Positions 36,990-47,108 of a DNA stretch of 64,000 nucleotides are shown piece after piece; within the stretch, counting starts at the first letter, position 1; each line of letters starts with the position of its first letter. The notes below the pieces were generated by a model. That model saw only the letters and a program-made list of their open reading frames with translations. It had not been told where the DNA came from and did no database searches. Source of the stretch: Kangiellaceae bacterium (GTDB taxonomy: Bacteria; Pseudomonadota; Gammaproteobacteria; Enterobacterales; Kangiellaceae); the NCBI GenBank assembly GCA_026196875.1, contig JAPHTP010000048.1, positions 61,879-125,878 of the forward strand, given 5' to 3'. A program made the translations under genes and the position numbers.

Positions 36990-39900
36990 ATGTTTAAGTC
37001 CAACATATCGAGACTAGCATCCGCTTTGTTAATTGTGCCGCTTGTCTATATTGGCAGTAGCCAATATTACTCGCAGCATTGTGGATTTATTTTCGATTCT
37101 AATAAGCATCAATTGATTAATTCTCTAGACGAAGATCTGATCCACAAACTTCGCACTAACCGAAGCGTATCCTTAAGTGATGCCTGTCAAATGACATCGA
37201 GTAAATTACAGCGAGCGATCGATAAAGCGATTGGTCCCAAACCCGATCACCCCGGAGAAGCAGCCAAGTTTAGATACGAGCAACAACTGAGTGAGAACAA
37301 TAAATTCAATGTTGAGAATTGGCATAAGGCGAGAAATCAGGTAAAAAACCAATTAAAGTTTGAGCGCAAAGATGCCGGAATTAACTCAACCGTATGGGAA
37401 GAGCTGGGGCCCGGCAATATCGGTGGCCGAGTGAGAAGTTTAGCCTTCGATCCTAACGATGCAACGAGAATATATGCCGGTTCAGTTTCTGGCGGAATTT
37501 GGTTAACAGAAAATGCTGGAACGAGCTGGGCGCCAATCGATGACTTTATGGCTAACCTTTCAATTAGCTCGATTATCTTTGATCCAACCAATAGCAATAT
37601 AATGTATGCGGGGACCGGCGAAGGGACTTTCAATGCCGATAATGTTCGTGGCTTAGGAATTTTTAAATCGACAGATAAAGGGGCCACGTGGAATATTTTA
37701 ACGGCCACTAAAGATTCGTTCGATTTTTATTGGGTAAACCGGCTTACCATTCTCAATGACGCGAGTCGCTTAATCGCCGCAACTCATACCGGGATCTGGC
37801 ATTCTGAAGACGGTGGAACAAGTTGGAACTCAACGCTATCTGCGAGAGTCTTTGACGTTAATGTCGATCCAACCGATAACGCTAAACTTGTGGCGGGAGG
37901 ACAAGGCGATGCGTATTACTCTACCGACGGTGGATTAAATTGGACCGCCGCCTCTGGATTGGGTTCTATTTCCGGAAGAATCGAAATTGCTTATGCGCCG
38001 AGTGACCCAACAATCGTTTATGTTTCCGCCAACGTCAATTCCGGAGAAATCTGGAAGAGCACTGATAGTGGGCAATCCTATTCTTTAGTCAACACAGGCA
38101 ACTCGTATCTTGGCTCCCAAGGCTGGTATGACAACGTAATTTGGGTCGATCCTGTCGATCCCGACCATGTGATCGTTGGGGGAATTGACTTATGGAGAAC
38201 TACAGACGGAGGAACTTCGTTAAATAAGATCAGCACCTGGTGGAAAGCGCCAACCTCAGCACATGCGGATCATCATTTTATCCAGGAACATCCAGATTAT
38301 GACGGCGTCAACAATAAGCAAGTTTACTTCGGCAACGATGGTGGAGTTTATACCGCTCCCGATATAACAGTTGCCAATGACGATGTCGGCTGGACCGAGC
38401 TAAACAATAATTTAAGTATCACTCAATTTTATGGAATGGGTGTTGGCCCAAATGGAAGAATTGTCGCTGGAACTCAAGATAACGGAACTTTAGTTTACAA
38501 TGGCGACAGTGAAAACTGGACCACAACCTTTGGTGGTGATGGTGGTTTCTCCGCAGCGGATCCCAACGATGAAAACTATCTGTATGGCGAATACGTTTAC
38601 TTAAACATTCACCGCAGTACCAATGGAGGAATTTCTTCGAGTTACATCTACGATAGTGCGATGGAAGTAGGTGCTAACTTTATTGCGCCGTTTATTCTCG
38701 ATCCGAACAACGAAAATCGCTTACTCGGCGGCGCTGCAGAATTATGGGTAACTGAAAATGCGAAAGCGTCAAACCCTACTTGGACTAGTAAAAAGCCCGC
38801 CATCAGTGGAAATGAGTCGATTAGCGCCATCGCTGTTGAACCAGGCAACAGCGATGTTATTTATATTGGACACGACGATGGATCAGTATACAAAACTTCT
38901 GACGGAACAGCGGCAACTCCGAACTGGACCGATATAAGTGGAACCCTACCTTCAAGAAGAGTTTTACGCCTGACTGTTGCACCACTTAATAACCAAGTTA
39001 TCTACGCAACTTTTAGTGGATATAACTCTGATAATTTATGGAAGTCGACTGATGGTGGCGCAACTTGGAATGTATCTGTTGGTACCTCTCCGACCAATAT
39101 TCCACCAGCACCGATCCGCTCAGTAATTGTCCACCCAACGGAAAATAACTTGCTCTATGTTGGCACCGAGGTTGGTATTTTCACTAGTGAAGATGCCGGT
39201 GCAACCTGGAGTCTAGAAAATGATGGTCCTGCAAATGTTTCCGTAGACGAACTCGTTTGGCATGGTGCAAGTACCTTATATGCCGCGACTCACGGTAGGG
39301 GAATTTTTAAAGCAACCGTCAACGACGTTACTCCAGATGGCTTAGTTTTCAATGATATTCTGGATGCTCCTTTATCAACAGAACAAACATCGCCGCAGCA
39401 AACCATAACGGGGGTTGGTACACCCGTTCAATTTAGCATTAGTGATGGCGAGTATTCGATTGGTTGCAATGGCACCTTTATTGACACAACTAGTACCGTA
39501 GATAATGGCGACACTTTCTGCGTACGCCATACATCGTCTGCAAATTATTACACTGTCACCACGACAAGCTTTTCCATTGGTGCAGGAAATTACACTTTCG
39601 TATCGAGAACGGTCGCAGATACATTACCTGATAACTTTTCGTTTGATGCGCTAACAGACGTTAATTTATCGGAGTCTCAAACTTCCAATGAAATCACAGT
39701 GAGCGGTATAACAAACCAGGTTGATGTAAGCGTTACTAATGGAGAATATTCTATTGGCTGCACAAGCACTTTTACTGACCAAGCAGGGACAATCGCTTTA
39801 GGTGAAACGGTCTGTGTAAGACATACTTCCTCAGATCAACATTTGGGTGTCGTTACTACAACCCTAAATATCGGAGATGGAAATGCTGATTTCACTTCCA

Positions 39901-40601
39901 CAACTCTTCCAGATACCACGCCAGATAATTTCAGTTTTACAGATGTTACTGATGTTGCTATAAGCACAGCGCAAACTTCAAACACCATTACCGTAGCCGG
40001 GATCCAGGTTGATGTACCGATTAGCGTAACGGGCGGAGAATACTCAGTCGGATGCATGAGCAATAGTTTCACTTCAACTGCAGGAATGGTTTCTTCTGGA
40101 GATACCGTGTGCGTGAGACATACTTCTTCAAGTAACTATGTAACTCAAACAACTACAACTCTAGATATTGGAAGCGTCACAGCAGATTTTAGTTCAACGA
40201 CCTCTCCCGACAGAACGCCGGATAGTTTCAGTTTCTCAAGCGTTTCTTCCGCAACTCGTTCGACTCAGGTTACCTCTGACACTGTCACCATTTCTGGAAT
40301 TGCAGTAGATGTTAATATTAGTGTTTCAAACGGTGAATATTCGATCGGTTGTAACGGCACTTTTACTAGTTCTGCGGCAACTATTGGCGATGGTGAATCG
40401 GTTTGTGTAAGGCATACTACCTCATCGAGCTACAGCTCTACTATTCAGACAACATTAACAGTAGGAACCGAAAGCGCCATGTTTAATAGCACTACGGAGT
40501 CGGATCCAAATCCGACTTCCAGTTCGTCAGGCAGTGGCAGTTTCGGCTACTTGTTCTTAGTCTTAGTCGGACTGGTTGGATCCAGAATACGCAACAGATA
40601 A
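36990..40601 (+). CDS. Large secreted BNR/VPS10-like repeat protein with GlyGly-CTERM-like tail
   Basis: A 1203-residue surface or secreted protein from ATG 36990 (AAGGTGA seven bases upstream). N-terminal hydrophobic signal (about 7-25). Residues about 130-780 form BNR/sortilin-type beta-propeller repeats with many SxDxGxTW boxes (KSTDKGATWN, STDGGLNWT, KSTDGGATWN, SEDAGATWS). About 785-1170 holds four tandem domains of roughly 95 residues, each with GEYSIGC and VCVRHTSS. The C-terminus is a Ser/Gly stretch (SGSGSFG), a hydrophobic helix and RIRNR, resembling the GlyGly-CTERM sorting signal cut by rhombosortase. Ligand or substrate unknown; no sialidase catalytic site is recognised. Confidence 0.75.
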   Translation: MFKSNISRLASALLIVPLVYIGSSQYYSQHCGFIFDSNKHQLINSLDEDLIHKLRTNRSVSLSDACQMTSSKLQRAIDKAIGPKPDHPGEAAKFRYEQQLSENNKFNVENWHKARNQVKNQLKFERKDAGINSTVWEELGPGNIGGRVRSLAFDPNDATRIYAGSVSGGIWLTENAGTSWAPIDDFMANLSISSIIFDPTNSNIMYAGTGEGTFNADNVRGLGIFKSTDKGATWNILTATKDSFDFYWVNRLTILNDASRLIAATHTGIWHSEDGGTSWNSTLSARVFDVNVDPTDNAKLVAGGQGDAYYSTDGGLNWTAASGLGSISGRIEIAYAPSDPTIVYVSANVNSGEIWKSTDSGQSYSLVNTGNSYLGSQGWYDNVIWVDPVDPDHVIVGGIDLWRTTDGGTSLNKISTWWKAPTSAHADHHFIQEHPDYDGVNNKQVYFGNDGGVYTAPDITVANDDVGWTELNNNLSITQFYGMGVGPNGRIVAGTQDNGTLVYNGDSENWTTTFGGDGGFSAADPNDENYLYGEYVYLNIHRSTNGGISSSYIYDSAMEVGANFIAPFILDPNNENRLLGGAAELWVTENAKASNPTWTSKKPAISGNESISAIAVEPGNSDVIYIGHDDGSVYKTSDGTAATPNWTDISGTLPSRRVLRLTVAPLNNQVIYATFSGYNSDNLWKSTDGGATWNVSVGTSPTNIPPAPIRSVIVHPTENNLLYVGTEVGIFTSEDAGATWSLENDGPANVSVDELVWHGASTLYAATHGRGIFKATVNDVTPDGLVFNDILDAPLSTEQTSPQQTITGVGTPVQFSISDGEYSIGCNGTFIDTTSTVDNGDTFCVRHTSSANYYTVTTTSFSIGAGNYTFVSRTVADTLPDNFSFDALTDVNLSESQTSNEITVSGITNQVDVSVTNGEYSIGCTSTFTDQAGTIALGETVCVRHTSSDQHLGVVTTTLNIGDGNADFTSTTLPDTTPDNFSFTDVTDVAISTAQTSNTITVAGIQVDVPISVTGGEYSVGCMSNSFTSTAGMVSSGDTVCVRHTSSSNYVTQTTTTLDIGSVTADFSSTTSPDRTPDSFSFSSVSSATRSTQVTSDTVTISGIAVDVNISVSNGEYSIGCNGTFTSSAATIGDGESVCVRHTTSSSYSSTIQTTLTVGTESAMFNSTTESDPNPTSSSSGSGSFGYLFLVLVGLVGSRIRNR

Positions 40602-40616
40602 TTTGTCTAATTTATG

Positions 40617-40640
40617 AAGCAGCCTCCGGGCTGCTTTTTA
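40617..40640 (+). terminator. Terminator of the BNR protein gene
   Basis: AAGCAGCC (40617-40624), TCCG loop, GGCTGCTT (40629-40636) and a run of five T. It lies 16 bp after the stop codon. Confidence 0.9.
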
Positions 40641-40707
40641 GTAGGTTACTCTTAAAATCCATTGACGGGATTTTAAATTTAAGTATGCTAGCCCGGTTCA
40701 AGGACTA

Positions 40708-41607
40708 ATGGGGAATAGTATGCAAAGATCATTGAGTCACCTTAAAGAGAAATTTAATTTTCCAGATATTATTCAATTTGAACGGCAAGGAGAACTGATA
40801 AAGTGTTTGGTTAATTTTAAATATGCCAAAGCAGAATTTTTTCTCCAAGGTGCTCACATTACTTCTTTTATTCCAAAACACCTGAACACGGATATGCTTT
40901 GGCTCAGCCCGCAATCAAACTATTCAATGGGTAAGGCTATTCGTGGAGGGATCCCAATTTGCTGGCCGTGGTTCGGCAAATCAAAAACTGACGCGTCATT
41001 GCCCCAACATGGCTTTGCCAGAAATAGTGAGTTTAGTTTGGATTCTATTGAAATTAGTGATGAAACGGTAACAATTAAATTGCTTCTTATTTCCAATCGT
41101 GAATCGCTAAAACTTTGGCCTCATAACTTTAAGTTAGAAGTTGAATTTAAATTTGGTAAACGGCTTGAAGTCAGTTTAACAACGGTTAATGACGATGCGC
41201 TCCCCTTTTCTATTACTGAAGCGATCCACAGTTATTTTTTGATATCCGATATAAATAAGACGGCTATAAGAGGTCTTGCCAATATAGACTATTTTGATCA
41301 ACTCACTTCACATTCTAAAGCTCAACAAGACGACCTGGAGTTTAACCAGGAAGTAGATAGAATTTACTCTGCTTCGAAAGAACCACTGGAAATTTCTCAG
41401 CAAAACAAAGTTAAGGTTGAAATAACACAAGTTGGCGCTAACTCGACAGTTATCTGGAATCCGTGGCAAAACAAAGCGCAAGCTATGAGCGACTTCCCAG
41501 ACTCTGGTTATCTAACAATGGTTTGTATTGAGGCAGCAAATACAAGTACAGGAGTCTGCTTAAAGCCAGGCGAAAAACACACGATAAAGCAAATAATAAA
41601 GGGATAA
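40708..41607 (+). CDS. D-hexose-6-phosphate mutarotase (YeaD-like)
   Basis: A 299-residue aldose-1-epimerase-fold protein that interconverts anomers of glucose-6-phosphate-like sugars. Family signatures: GAHITSFIPK, WLSPQSNYSMGKAIRGGIPICWPWFG, the catalytic His in PQHGFARN, the Glu in VCIEAAN and the SFPDSGY-like SDFPDSGYLTMVCIEA block. ATG 40720, four codons later, has GGGGA at good spacing and is an alternative start. Convergent with a GNAT gene. Confidence 0.9.
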   Translation: MGNSMQRSLSHLKEKFNFPDIIQFERQGELIKCLVNFKYAKAEFFLQGAHITSFIPKHLNTDMLWLSPQSNYSMGKAIRGGIPICWPWFGKSKTDASLPQHGFARNSEFSLDSIEISDETVTIKLLLISNRESLKLWPHNFKLEVEFKFGKRLEVSLTTVNDDALPFSITEAIHSYFLISDINKTAIRGLANIDYFDQLTSHSKAQQDDLEFNQEVDRIYSASKEPLEISQQNKVKVEITQVGANSTVIWNPWQNKAQAMSDFPDSGYLTMVCIEAANTSTGVCLKPGEKHTIKQIIKG

Positions 41608-41637
41608 TGATAGCCCTTAATGTCAGGCGGCCCGGTG

Positions 41638-42069
41638 TTAATAAAGATTAGGGCGATGCAGCTCCATAAAAATTTCTGGCTTCGCCAATTGTTTGAACCC
41701 AAACTGTTTATATAAACCATGTGCATCAGAGGTCGCTAAAGTTATTCTCCTTAATTCTGTTAGCTGGGGATGAGCGACCACTGCTTCCACCAACTTTTTG
41801 GAGATACCTTGTTGTCGATATCCAGGCAATACAAATACGTCTGCTAAATAGCCATAAGTCGCAAAGTCAGTAATTACTCTCGCAAAAGCTACCTGCAGTT
41901 GACCTAGGTATGCCCCAAAGCATAGAGAATGCTCAATCGAACGGCTGAACACATCATAGGGAATTCCTTTAGCCCAGTAACTTTCTTGACTTAAAAACTC
42001 ATAGGTAGACTTTAAATCGAGCTTGCTTTTATCGGTGGAGATCACAACTTCTGCTAGTGGTCTTTGCAT
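41638..42069 (-). CDS. GNAT family N-acetyltransferase
   Basis: A 143-residue acetyltransferase. The acetyl-CoA motif A is ADVFVLPGYRQQGISKKLV (about 74-92), and ATSDAHGLYKQFGFKQL (about 113-129) is the typical motif B. The protein resembles small stand-alone GNATs; the acceptor is unknown. Divergent from the endonuclease/exonuclease-family gene. Confidence 0.87.
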   Translation of the reverse strand: MQRPLAEVVISTDKSKLDLKSTYEFLSQESYWAKGIPYDVFSRSIEHSLCFGAYLGQLQVAFARVITDFATYGYLADVFVLPGYRQQGISKKLVEAVVAHPQLTELRRITLATSDAHGLYKQFGFKQLAKPEIFMELHRPNLY

Positions 42070-42214
42070 TGATATTAAACCTATTTGGTCTATAAATACG
42101 TTATATTACCCCTTAAACCGCTCTTAAAACTCGACAATTTATTATTTTACAACACCGAATCTGTATTAGTGGTTTCTTATCTAAATATAAGCGTAATTAT
42201 CAAGACTATACTCT

Positions 42215-43204
42215 ATGACAAACTCAAAAGCTCAAGTCTCAAAACAAAAGAATGATTTCAACACACGGAAAGCACTGCCACTCAAGAATCTAATAATTTT
42301 GGGCCTGGTTGCAGCCACGGTTTTTAGTATCATTGGTTCCTTTCCAATTAATAACTATTACTTAGATTTAAGCCGCCACTTCCGTTTTCAGTACTTGATA
42401 TATGCAATAATATTGATACCGCTACTTTATTGGTACAAATACTATCGACTGGTGGCGGTCGCCTTCCTGTGCATTAGCATAAATGCCGTATATATTTATC
42501 CTTGGTACTTGTCGCCAAACAATGTTGGCTCCCCTTCAGAGGAAGAGTTAGTTTTATTACTTGCAAATGTACATACGCAAAACCGTGAGTATCAACTTTT
42601 AACGTCACTAGTTGCTTCTAGAAATCCGGATATCGTTGTTTTGCAAGAAGTTGATTATCAATGGCAAGATGCTCTGAGCGAACTCACTGAGACTTATCCG
42701 TATAATTATATCGTTCCGCGCCCTGATAATTTTGGTATCGCGTTGCTTAGCAAAATTCCGTTACAAGATATTAAAGAAATTGACTGGGGGAATGTTAGCT
42801 TACCCAGTTTACTAGCGACTTTTCGATTTCAGCAAAAAACCGTTACCCTTTTTGCCACTCACCCATTACCTCCGATTAATAAACAGTATTCGCAACTCAG
42901 AGACGCTCAGCTTTTAAGTATGATGCAGCAAGTTGCAGATACGAAAGGCCCTAAGATCATCATGGGTGATCTGAACTTAACTATGTGGTCTAAGAGCTAT
43001 CAAATTGTTGACTCTCCATTTTTAATTAATGCGCGTAAGGGCTACGGCATCATGGCTAGCTGGCCTTCCAGTTTTATTCCTTTCGGTATTCCGATTGACC
43101 ATATACTGGTAAGTAAAGATTGGTACATTGATGATTTTCAAGTTGGAAGTTCAATTAACTCAGATCACCGCCCCCTAGTCGCCAGATTAAAATTAAGCGA
43201 TTAA
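42215..43204 (+). CDS. Membrane-anchored endonuclease/exonuclease/phosphatase family protein
   Basis: A 329-residue protein. Three N-terminal TM helices (about 25-45, 62-78, 82-100) anchor an EEP domain (about 110-325). Catalytic blocks: VLQEVDYQW (Glu metal ligand), ATHPLPP, MGDLNLTMWS (Asp-Asn pair), PIDHILVS and SDHRPLVARL (terminal Asp-His). All are intact. Such anchored EEP proteins act on nucleic acids, phosphoinositides or sphingolipids; the substrate is not predictable. Whether the domain faces the periplasm or cytosol depends on the N-terminal orientation; with three helices a periplasmic location is the simple reading. Confidence 0.85.
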   Translation: MTNSKAQVSKQKNDFNTRKALPLKNLIILGLVAATVFSIIGSFPINNYYLDLSRHFRFQYLIYAIILIPLLYWYKYYRLVAVAFLCISINAVYIYPWYLSPNNVGSPSEEELVLLLANVHTQNREYQLLTSLVASRNPDIVVLQEVDYQWQDALSELTETYPYNYIVPRPDNFGIALLSKIPLQDIKEIDWGNVSLPSLLATFRFQQKTVTLFATHPLPPINKQYSQLRDAQLLSMMQQVADTKGPKIIMGDLNLTMWSKSYQIVDSPFLINARKGYGIMASWPSSFIPFGIPIDHILVSKDWYIDDFQVGSSINSDHRPLVARLKLSD

Positions 43205-43301
43205 TAAGCTAACCAAGCGCGGAGGAAATAAATTACTGTTTAAAAATTTCCAGATCGTGGATAATTAATCTGATTTCATTCAGTATGGTCAAGGTGAACT
43301 T

Positions 43302-43826
43302 GTGATCCGTAACACATTAATAATAATCGCGCTGTCTCTTTCCCTAAATGCCAAAGGGAGTGAGCCTAAACTAGGTTTGTATGATAGTTTGAAACAACTT
43401 TGTGGTAAGTCTTATACGGGTAAGACCGTTTTTCCTGAAGATCCAAATCACTCATTTGCAGGCAAACTATTAACCATGACTATTTCTTCATGTACAGACT
43501 CAGAGATCAGAATTCCATTTCAAGTAGGGGAAGATAAGTCGAGAACTTGGATTATCAGTAAAACTCCGAAGGGACTCCTGTTTAAGCACGATCACCGCCA
43601 CAAAGACGGTACACCGGATGAAATCACTATGTACGGCGGTTATGCAAGTTCCAATGGTAATAGAGCTCAAATCAGCTTTCCCGCAGATGAATATACAGCA
43701 CATTTAATACCCGCGGCTAAGACTAATGTCTGGACGCTTTCACTTGATAAAGATAACAAGACATTTACTTACTATTTAGAAAGGAATGAGAAACCTCGCT
43801 ACAAAGCTATCTTCAATTTGAACTAG
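43302..43826 (+). CDS. Hypothetical exported protein
   Basis: A 174-residue protein from GTG 43302, with AAGGTG five bases upstream. A short signal peptide (about 1-20) ends NAKGSEP. The mature part has two Cys (in LCGKSYTG and SSCTDSE), the His-rich FKHDHRHKDGTPDE and an overall beta-rich pattern. I do not recognise the family by name. A hairpin follows at 43840. Function unknown; probably periplasmic. Confidence 0.7.
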   Translation: MIRNTLIIIALSLSLNAKGSEPKLGLYDSLKQLCGKSYTGKTVFPEDPNHSFAGKLLTMTISSCTDSEIRIPFQVGEDKSRTWIISKTPKGLLFKHDHRHKDGTPDEITMYGGYASSNGNRAQISFPADEYTAHLIPAAKTNVWTLSLDKDNKTFTYYLERNEKPRYKAIFNLN

Positions 43827-43839
43827 AACCATTTATAGA

Positions 43840-43871
43840 ATATCAAGCACCAATTCAGTCGTGCTTGATAT
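43840..43871. other. 11-bp hairpin downstream of exported protein gene
   Basis: ATATCAAGCAC (43840-43850) pairs perfectly with GTGCTTGATAT (43861-43871) across a ten-base loop. There is no T-run directly after it, so it is a possible transcript 3' end or stabilising stem rather than a proven terminator. Confidence 0.5.
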
Positions 43872-43989
43872 CTAATTCAAAATATCTATTGAAAATTTCT
43901 TAGCCAAAACTCTTGTAGCCGCGGCCTCTAAAAAGAATAGATCCCTTTTGATAACAAGCCGAAGCTAGTTCAGCTTAACTTTTTGCATC

Positions 43990-45111
43990 CTAAAACTCAA
44001 AATCTACACCAAACTCTAATCTTTGACGCTCGTAAGTATAAATGGCTTGAGCTGCTTCAAAATCATTGTGGGTTAATCGAATATAGCCATCAATTTTATA
44101 GTCTTCGTTTTCCCAAATATCATATAAGTAGCTAACAATTAAGCTAGTCCCCGAATAATCATAACTACTATAATCTTCCTCAAACTCATCTTCACTAATC
44201 TCATTGGTACTTTTTTGATCTCTCACGTTAATATCGTGAACTAAGGTACCATAGTCTTCAATTTTCCAGCGCCAGCGTACACCACTTCGCGTATAGTCAG
44301 TATTGTAATAGCCTTCGAAGTTATCATCTCTGGTTTCGCTACGAGCGTAGATTTCAGCCTGGTGATTTTCGGTAATACGATAAGAGACAAACCCGTTGAC
44401 TCTCGAATTAGAATAATTCAGCAGATTATCAGCGACTTCCGTTCCTTGCGCATCGACATCCGGCTTACCTAAATACTCACGTTCTTTGGCTTGATATTCT
44501 AACCGAACCAACCAATCTTTATTTGGCCGAAATCGCCAGCGAAGCTTAAAAGCAGTTTCCTCATAATCGAGGTCTGAAAGGCCGAATGACGTATAGTCAT
44601 CATAATCCCTCTCTACATAGTCAAGTTCAGCATACAGGCGGTGCTGTTTGTTTATTATGAAGCGATAATCCAAACTGAGTCCACTCCAGTCATAGTCATA
44701 ACGGTTACCGATTTCCTGTCCTTGAGAAGTGCCAACTTGTCCGGTACTTCGGCTTACATAGGTTTTATCATAATCACCCGTGTTAAGTATGCCTTTAAGT
44801 CGATGGCTCTTATTAAAGTCATACTTATACCCCAAACTTAAACGATTAGACTTACGACTCGCATCGTCAAACACCTTTTCAAAACTAACCGTTCTAAAAT
44901 CTGCTTGAAAAAACATTCCAAATTCAAATTCTTTTTTGTAGCGCAACCTATTGTCAAAATATAGTGCAATATCATCTTGAAATTGCTTAGAAAATCGATA
45001 GGGATTGTTATCCGTTCCTGTTGATAAATGAAGTCTTGTTTCAGCCTTTAAGTGACTCGCGGCAAAACAGCCTGCACTTATCAAAATAATGGGTAAAAGT
45101 TTTTGTTTCAT
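43990..45111 (-). CDS. Outer-membrane beta-barrel protein
   Basis: A 373-residue exported protein with a signal peptide (about 1-23, ending LKAET). The rest is a run of alternating amphipathic strands rich in Tyr, Asp and Arg (LSLDYRF, YAELDYVERDYDDY, FKLRWRFRPN, VSYRITENHQAEIYAR and so on), ending in an aromatic residue (GVDFEF), the usual signal for BAM-dependent barrels. About 14-16 strands are possible. It is the last gene of a leftward cluster with a TPR protein and the transglutaminase/ATP-grasp fusion, suggesting an export or surface-display role. The specific family was not recognised. Confidence 0.75.
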   Translation of the reverse strand: MKQKLLPIILISAGCFAASHLKAETRLHLSTGTDNNPYRFSKQFQDDIALYFDNRLRYKKEFEFGMFFQADFRTVSFEKVFDDASRKSNRLSLGYKYDFNKSHRLKGILNTGDYDKTYVSRSTGQVGTSQGQEIGNRYDYDWSGLSLDYRFIINKQHRLYAELDYVERDYDDYTSFGLSDLDYEETAFKLRWRFRPNKDWLVRLEYQAKEREYLGKPDVDAQGTEVADNLLNYSNSRVNGFVSYRITENHQAEIYARSETRDDNFEGYYNTDYTRSGVRWRWKIEDYGTLVHDINVRDQKSTNEISEDEFEEDYSSYDYSGTSLIVSYLYDIWENEDYKIDGYIRLTHNDFEAAQAIYTYERQRLEFGVDFEF

Positions 45112-45156
45112 ACTTCCTCAAATTTTATTCCGTTTTTCACAACTCTTACTAAGCTC

Positions 45157-47010
45157 TTATAACTTCACTAGCTCTTGGGCAACCTGGTGAGAGCTGTCAA
45201 ACTTTAAAATCTTGCGCGCTTCAAACTGACACTTCTGCTTTTCGCCTTGTAAACAATAAACCTGGGCTAACAAACTTCGTCCCGGCAAATGATTGACTTT
45301 GCGGTCCAATAGTTCAATCAGACTAGATTTGGCACTATTTAACTCGCCCTTCTGATAGGCGGTAAATGCATGACGATAATAGTAATTCGTATTTTCACCA
45401 TCTGCCGCCAATAGATCTTTATATAATTTGGCTGCAATTTTCCAATCTTTGTTACGCCATGCTAATTCAGCAGTTAGATCTTTGACTTCAAAACTATCAG
45501 GGTAACGCTGCATCAGCGAATTCAATTGTTCGACAGCTTCATTTATTTGTTGTCTATCTATGGTGTTTTGCACCATCAGTAAGTTAAGCTCAACATTTTC
45601 AGGTTCTAACTTTAGTGCATTGCTCAAATAAGACCGCGCGCTTTGATGCAGACCTTGCAGGCCAAGCGTTTTTGCCATCGTCAATTGGACTTCTGCATTA
45701 TTAGACAATGTCTTGAGCAAAATCTCCAGTTTACTTTGGGCTAATTTGTAATTTTCGTGAAACAGTGCGCTTCTTACCCTTTGTAACAAAGATCGATTCG
45801 ATCTTTCATTAAACTCTAATATAAGAGTTCCATCCCAATTCGGTTGCTTTTCGGCGCTCGAATAAAGAGTATCTATTAACATCAAATATTCATAGTCACT
45901 TTGCAACGACTTCGGCAAGGGTTGATTGGTGATAATTTTCGCCAGAGTTTGTTGCTGTAATTTATTGGCTACAACAAATTGACTGAAGATATTTGCATAT
46001 TCACGACGCGAGCGAGATTTCTCGTGTTTACTTAACCACTTCCACTTTCTGCTGGCTTGCTCATTTTGCCCCGATTCAAACAAAGCCCATGCCATTCCAC
46101 GATGAGACTTTATCTCAAATGGAGCCAACTCTATTGCCGCCTTATAGTTACTCAAAGCCTTATCAAAAAATAGAGAATTCAACTGGTATTCAGCTAACTT
46201 TTGATGATACTTATATTCGCTGGGGGCCAATTTGGTCGCCCGAATAAAAGCAGTTTCCACCTGCAGATAGGGATATTTGGCTAGCGCCATTGACTCGGCT
46301 AGCATTAGCCAACTCCGTGCATGATCTGGTCGATATTGAATTGAAAGTTGCAAGTTATCGATAGCTTCTTTAAAGCGCTCTTGCTTGAAATAAATTGCGC
46401 CGACCGACGCCAGTGCTTTCGCTTTTTTTGAACCACTGCTAATGTCTGCCGCAGATTTAAGCTGCTCAATCGCAAGCTCCAGCTGACCGGCCTTCTTATA
46501 CAATAAGCCCAAATTCACGGCGCTGGATTGGTGCCCCGGATTGAGTAGTAGGACCCTGCGATAAAGCTCAATTGCCTTTTCTCTCTCGCCATGCCGACTC
46601 TCCGCGAGAGCAGAGTAAAAAACCAATCCTAAATCCGAAGGTGACAGGGCACTCAGTTGCTTGGCTACAAGCAGAGATTTTTCATCATCATTCACAATTA
46701 ATTTTTTAAGAAAACTGCGCTCAATCAAGTGTTTTTGCTCAACGCGTTTACTCTTGTAAACCTTACTCTTTTGAATATCTATCAAGGACTCACTTTTATC
46801 AACAAGTAATGTTTCAAGTTTGCTTAGCTCTCCTAACTGCTTCGGAAAACTCGTTTTTTCGGGCTCAGAAGCAGCAAAGCTATCTACCGCATCAGTGCTA
46901 ATATTGATATTTTTAACGCTTGAACTTGTCGCAAATATATTAAGCTCAAGCCATGTGAGTGAAATTCCAAATAGGGAAAAGAAGAAAACTGGTACTAGTG
47001 CATTTTTCAT
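45157..47010 (-). CDS. Periplasmic or membrane-anchored TPR protein
   Basis: A 617-residue protein with an N-terminal hydrophobic anchor or signal (about 5-27) and then at least ten TPR-like helical pairs (AIELYRRVLLLNPGHQSSAV, AIEQLKSAADIS, AIDNLQLSIQYRPDHAR, ALSNYKAAIELAPF and others) to the C-terminus. TPR proteins with this topology act as periplasmic scaffolds, for example AlgK-like or PgaA-like parts of export machines. It is encoded between the outer-membrane barrel and the transglutaminase-7TM-ATP-grasp gene with small gaps, so a joint complex is inferred. Confidence 0.8.
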   Translation of the reverse strand: MKNALVPVFFFSLFGISLTWLELNIFATSSSVKNINISTDAVDSFAASEPEKTSFPKQLGELSKLETLLVDKSESLIDIQKSKVYKSKRVEQKHLIERSFLKKLIVNDDEKSLLVAKQLSALSPSDLGLVFYSALAESRHGEREKAIELYRRVLLLNPGHQSSAVNLGLLYKKAGQLELAIEQLKSAADISSGSKKAKALASVGAIYFKQERFKEAIDNLQLSIQYRPDHARSWLMLAESMALAKYPYLQVETAFIRATKLAPSEYKYHQKLAEYQLNSLFFDKALSNYKAAIELAPFEIKSHRGMAWALFESGQNEQASRKWKWLSKHEKSRSRREYANIFSQFVVANKLQQQTLAKIITNQPLPKSLQSDYEYLMLIDTLYSSAEKQPNWDGTLILEFNERSNRSLLQRVRSALFHENYKLAQSKLEILLKTLSNNAEVQLTMAKTLGLQGLHQSARSYLSNALKLEPENVELNLLMVQNTIDRQQINEAVEQLNSLMQRYPDSFEVKDLTAELAWRNKDWKIAAKLYKDLLAADGENTNYYYRHAFTAYQKGELNSAKSSLIELLDRKVNHLPGRSLLAQVYCLQGEKQKCQFEARKILKFDSSHQVAQELVKL

Positions 47011-47108
47011 AATACAACTCTTTTAATAGTCTCTAATTGTTCATCAGGCATCGCGATACTTAAACATTAAGCAAAGCGGGGCTTAAACCATGATAAATTC
47101 CGTATGAC

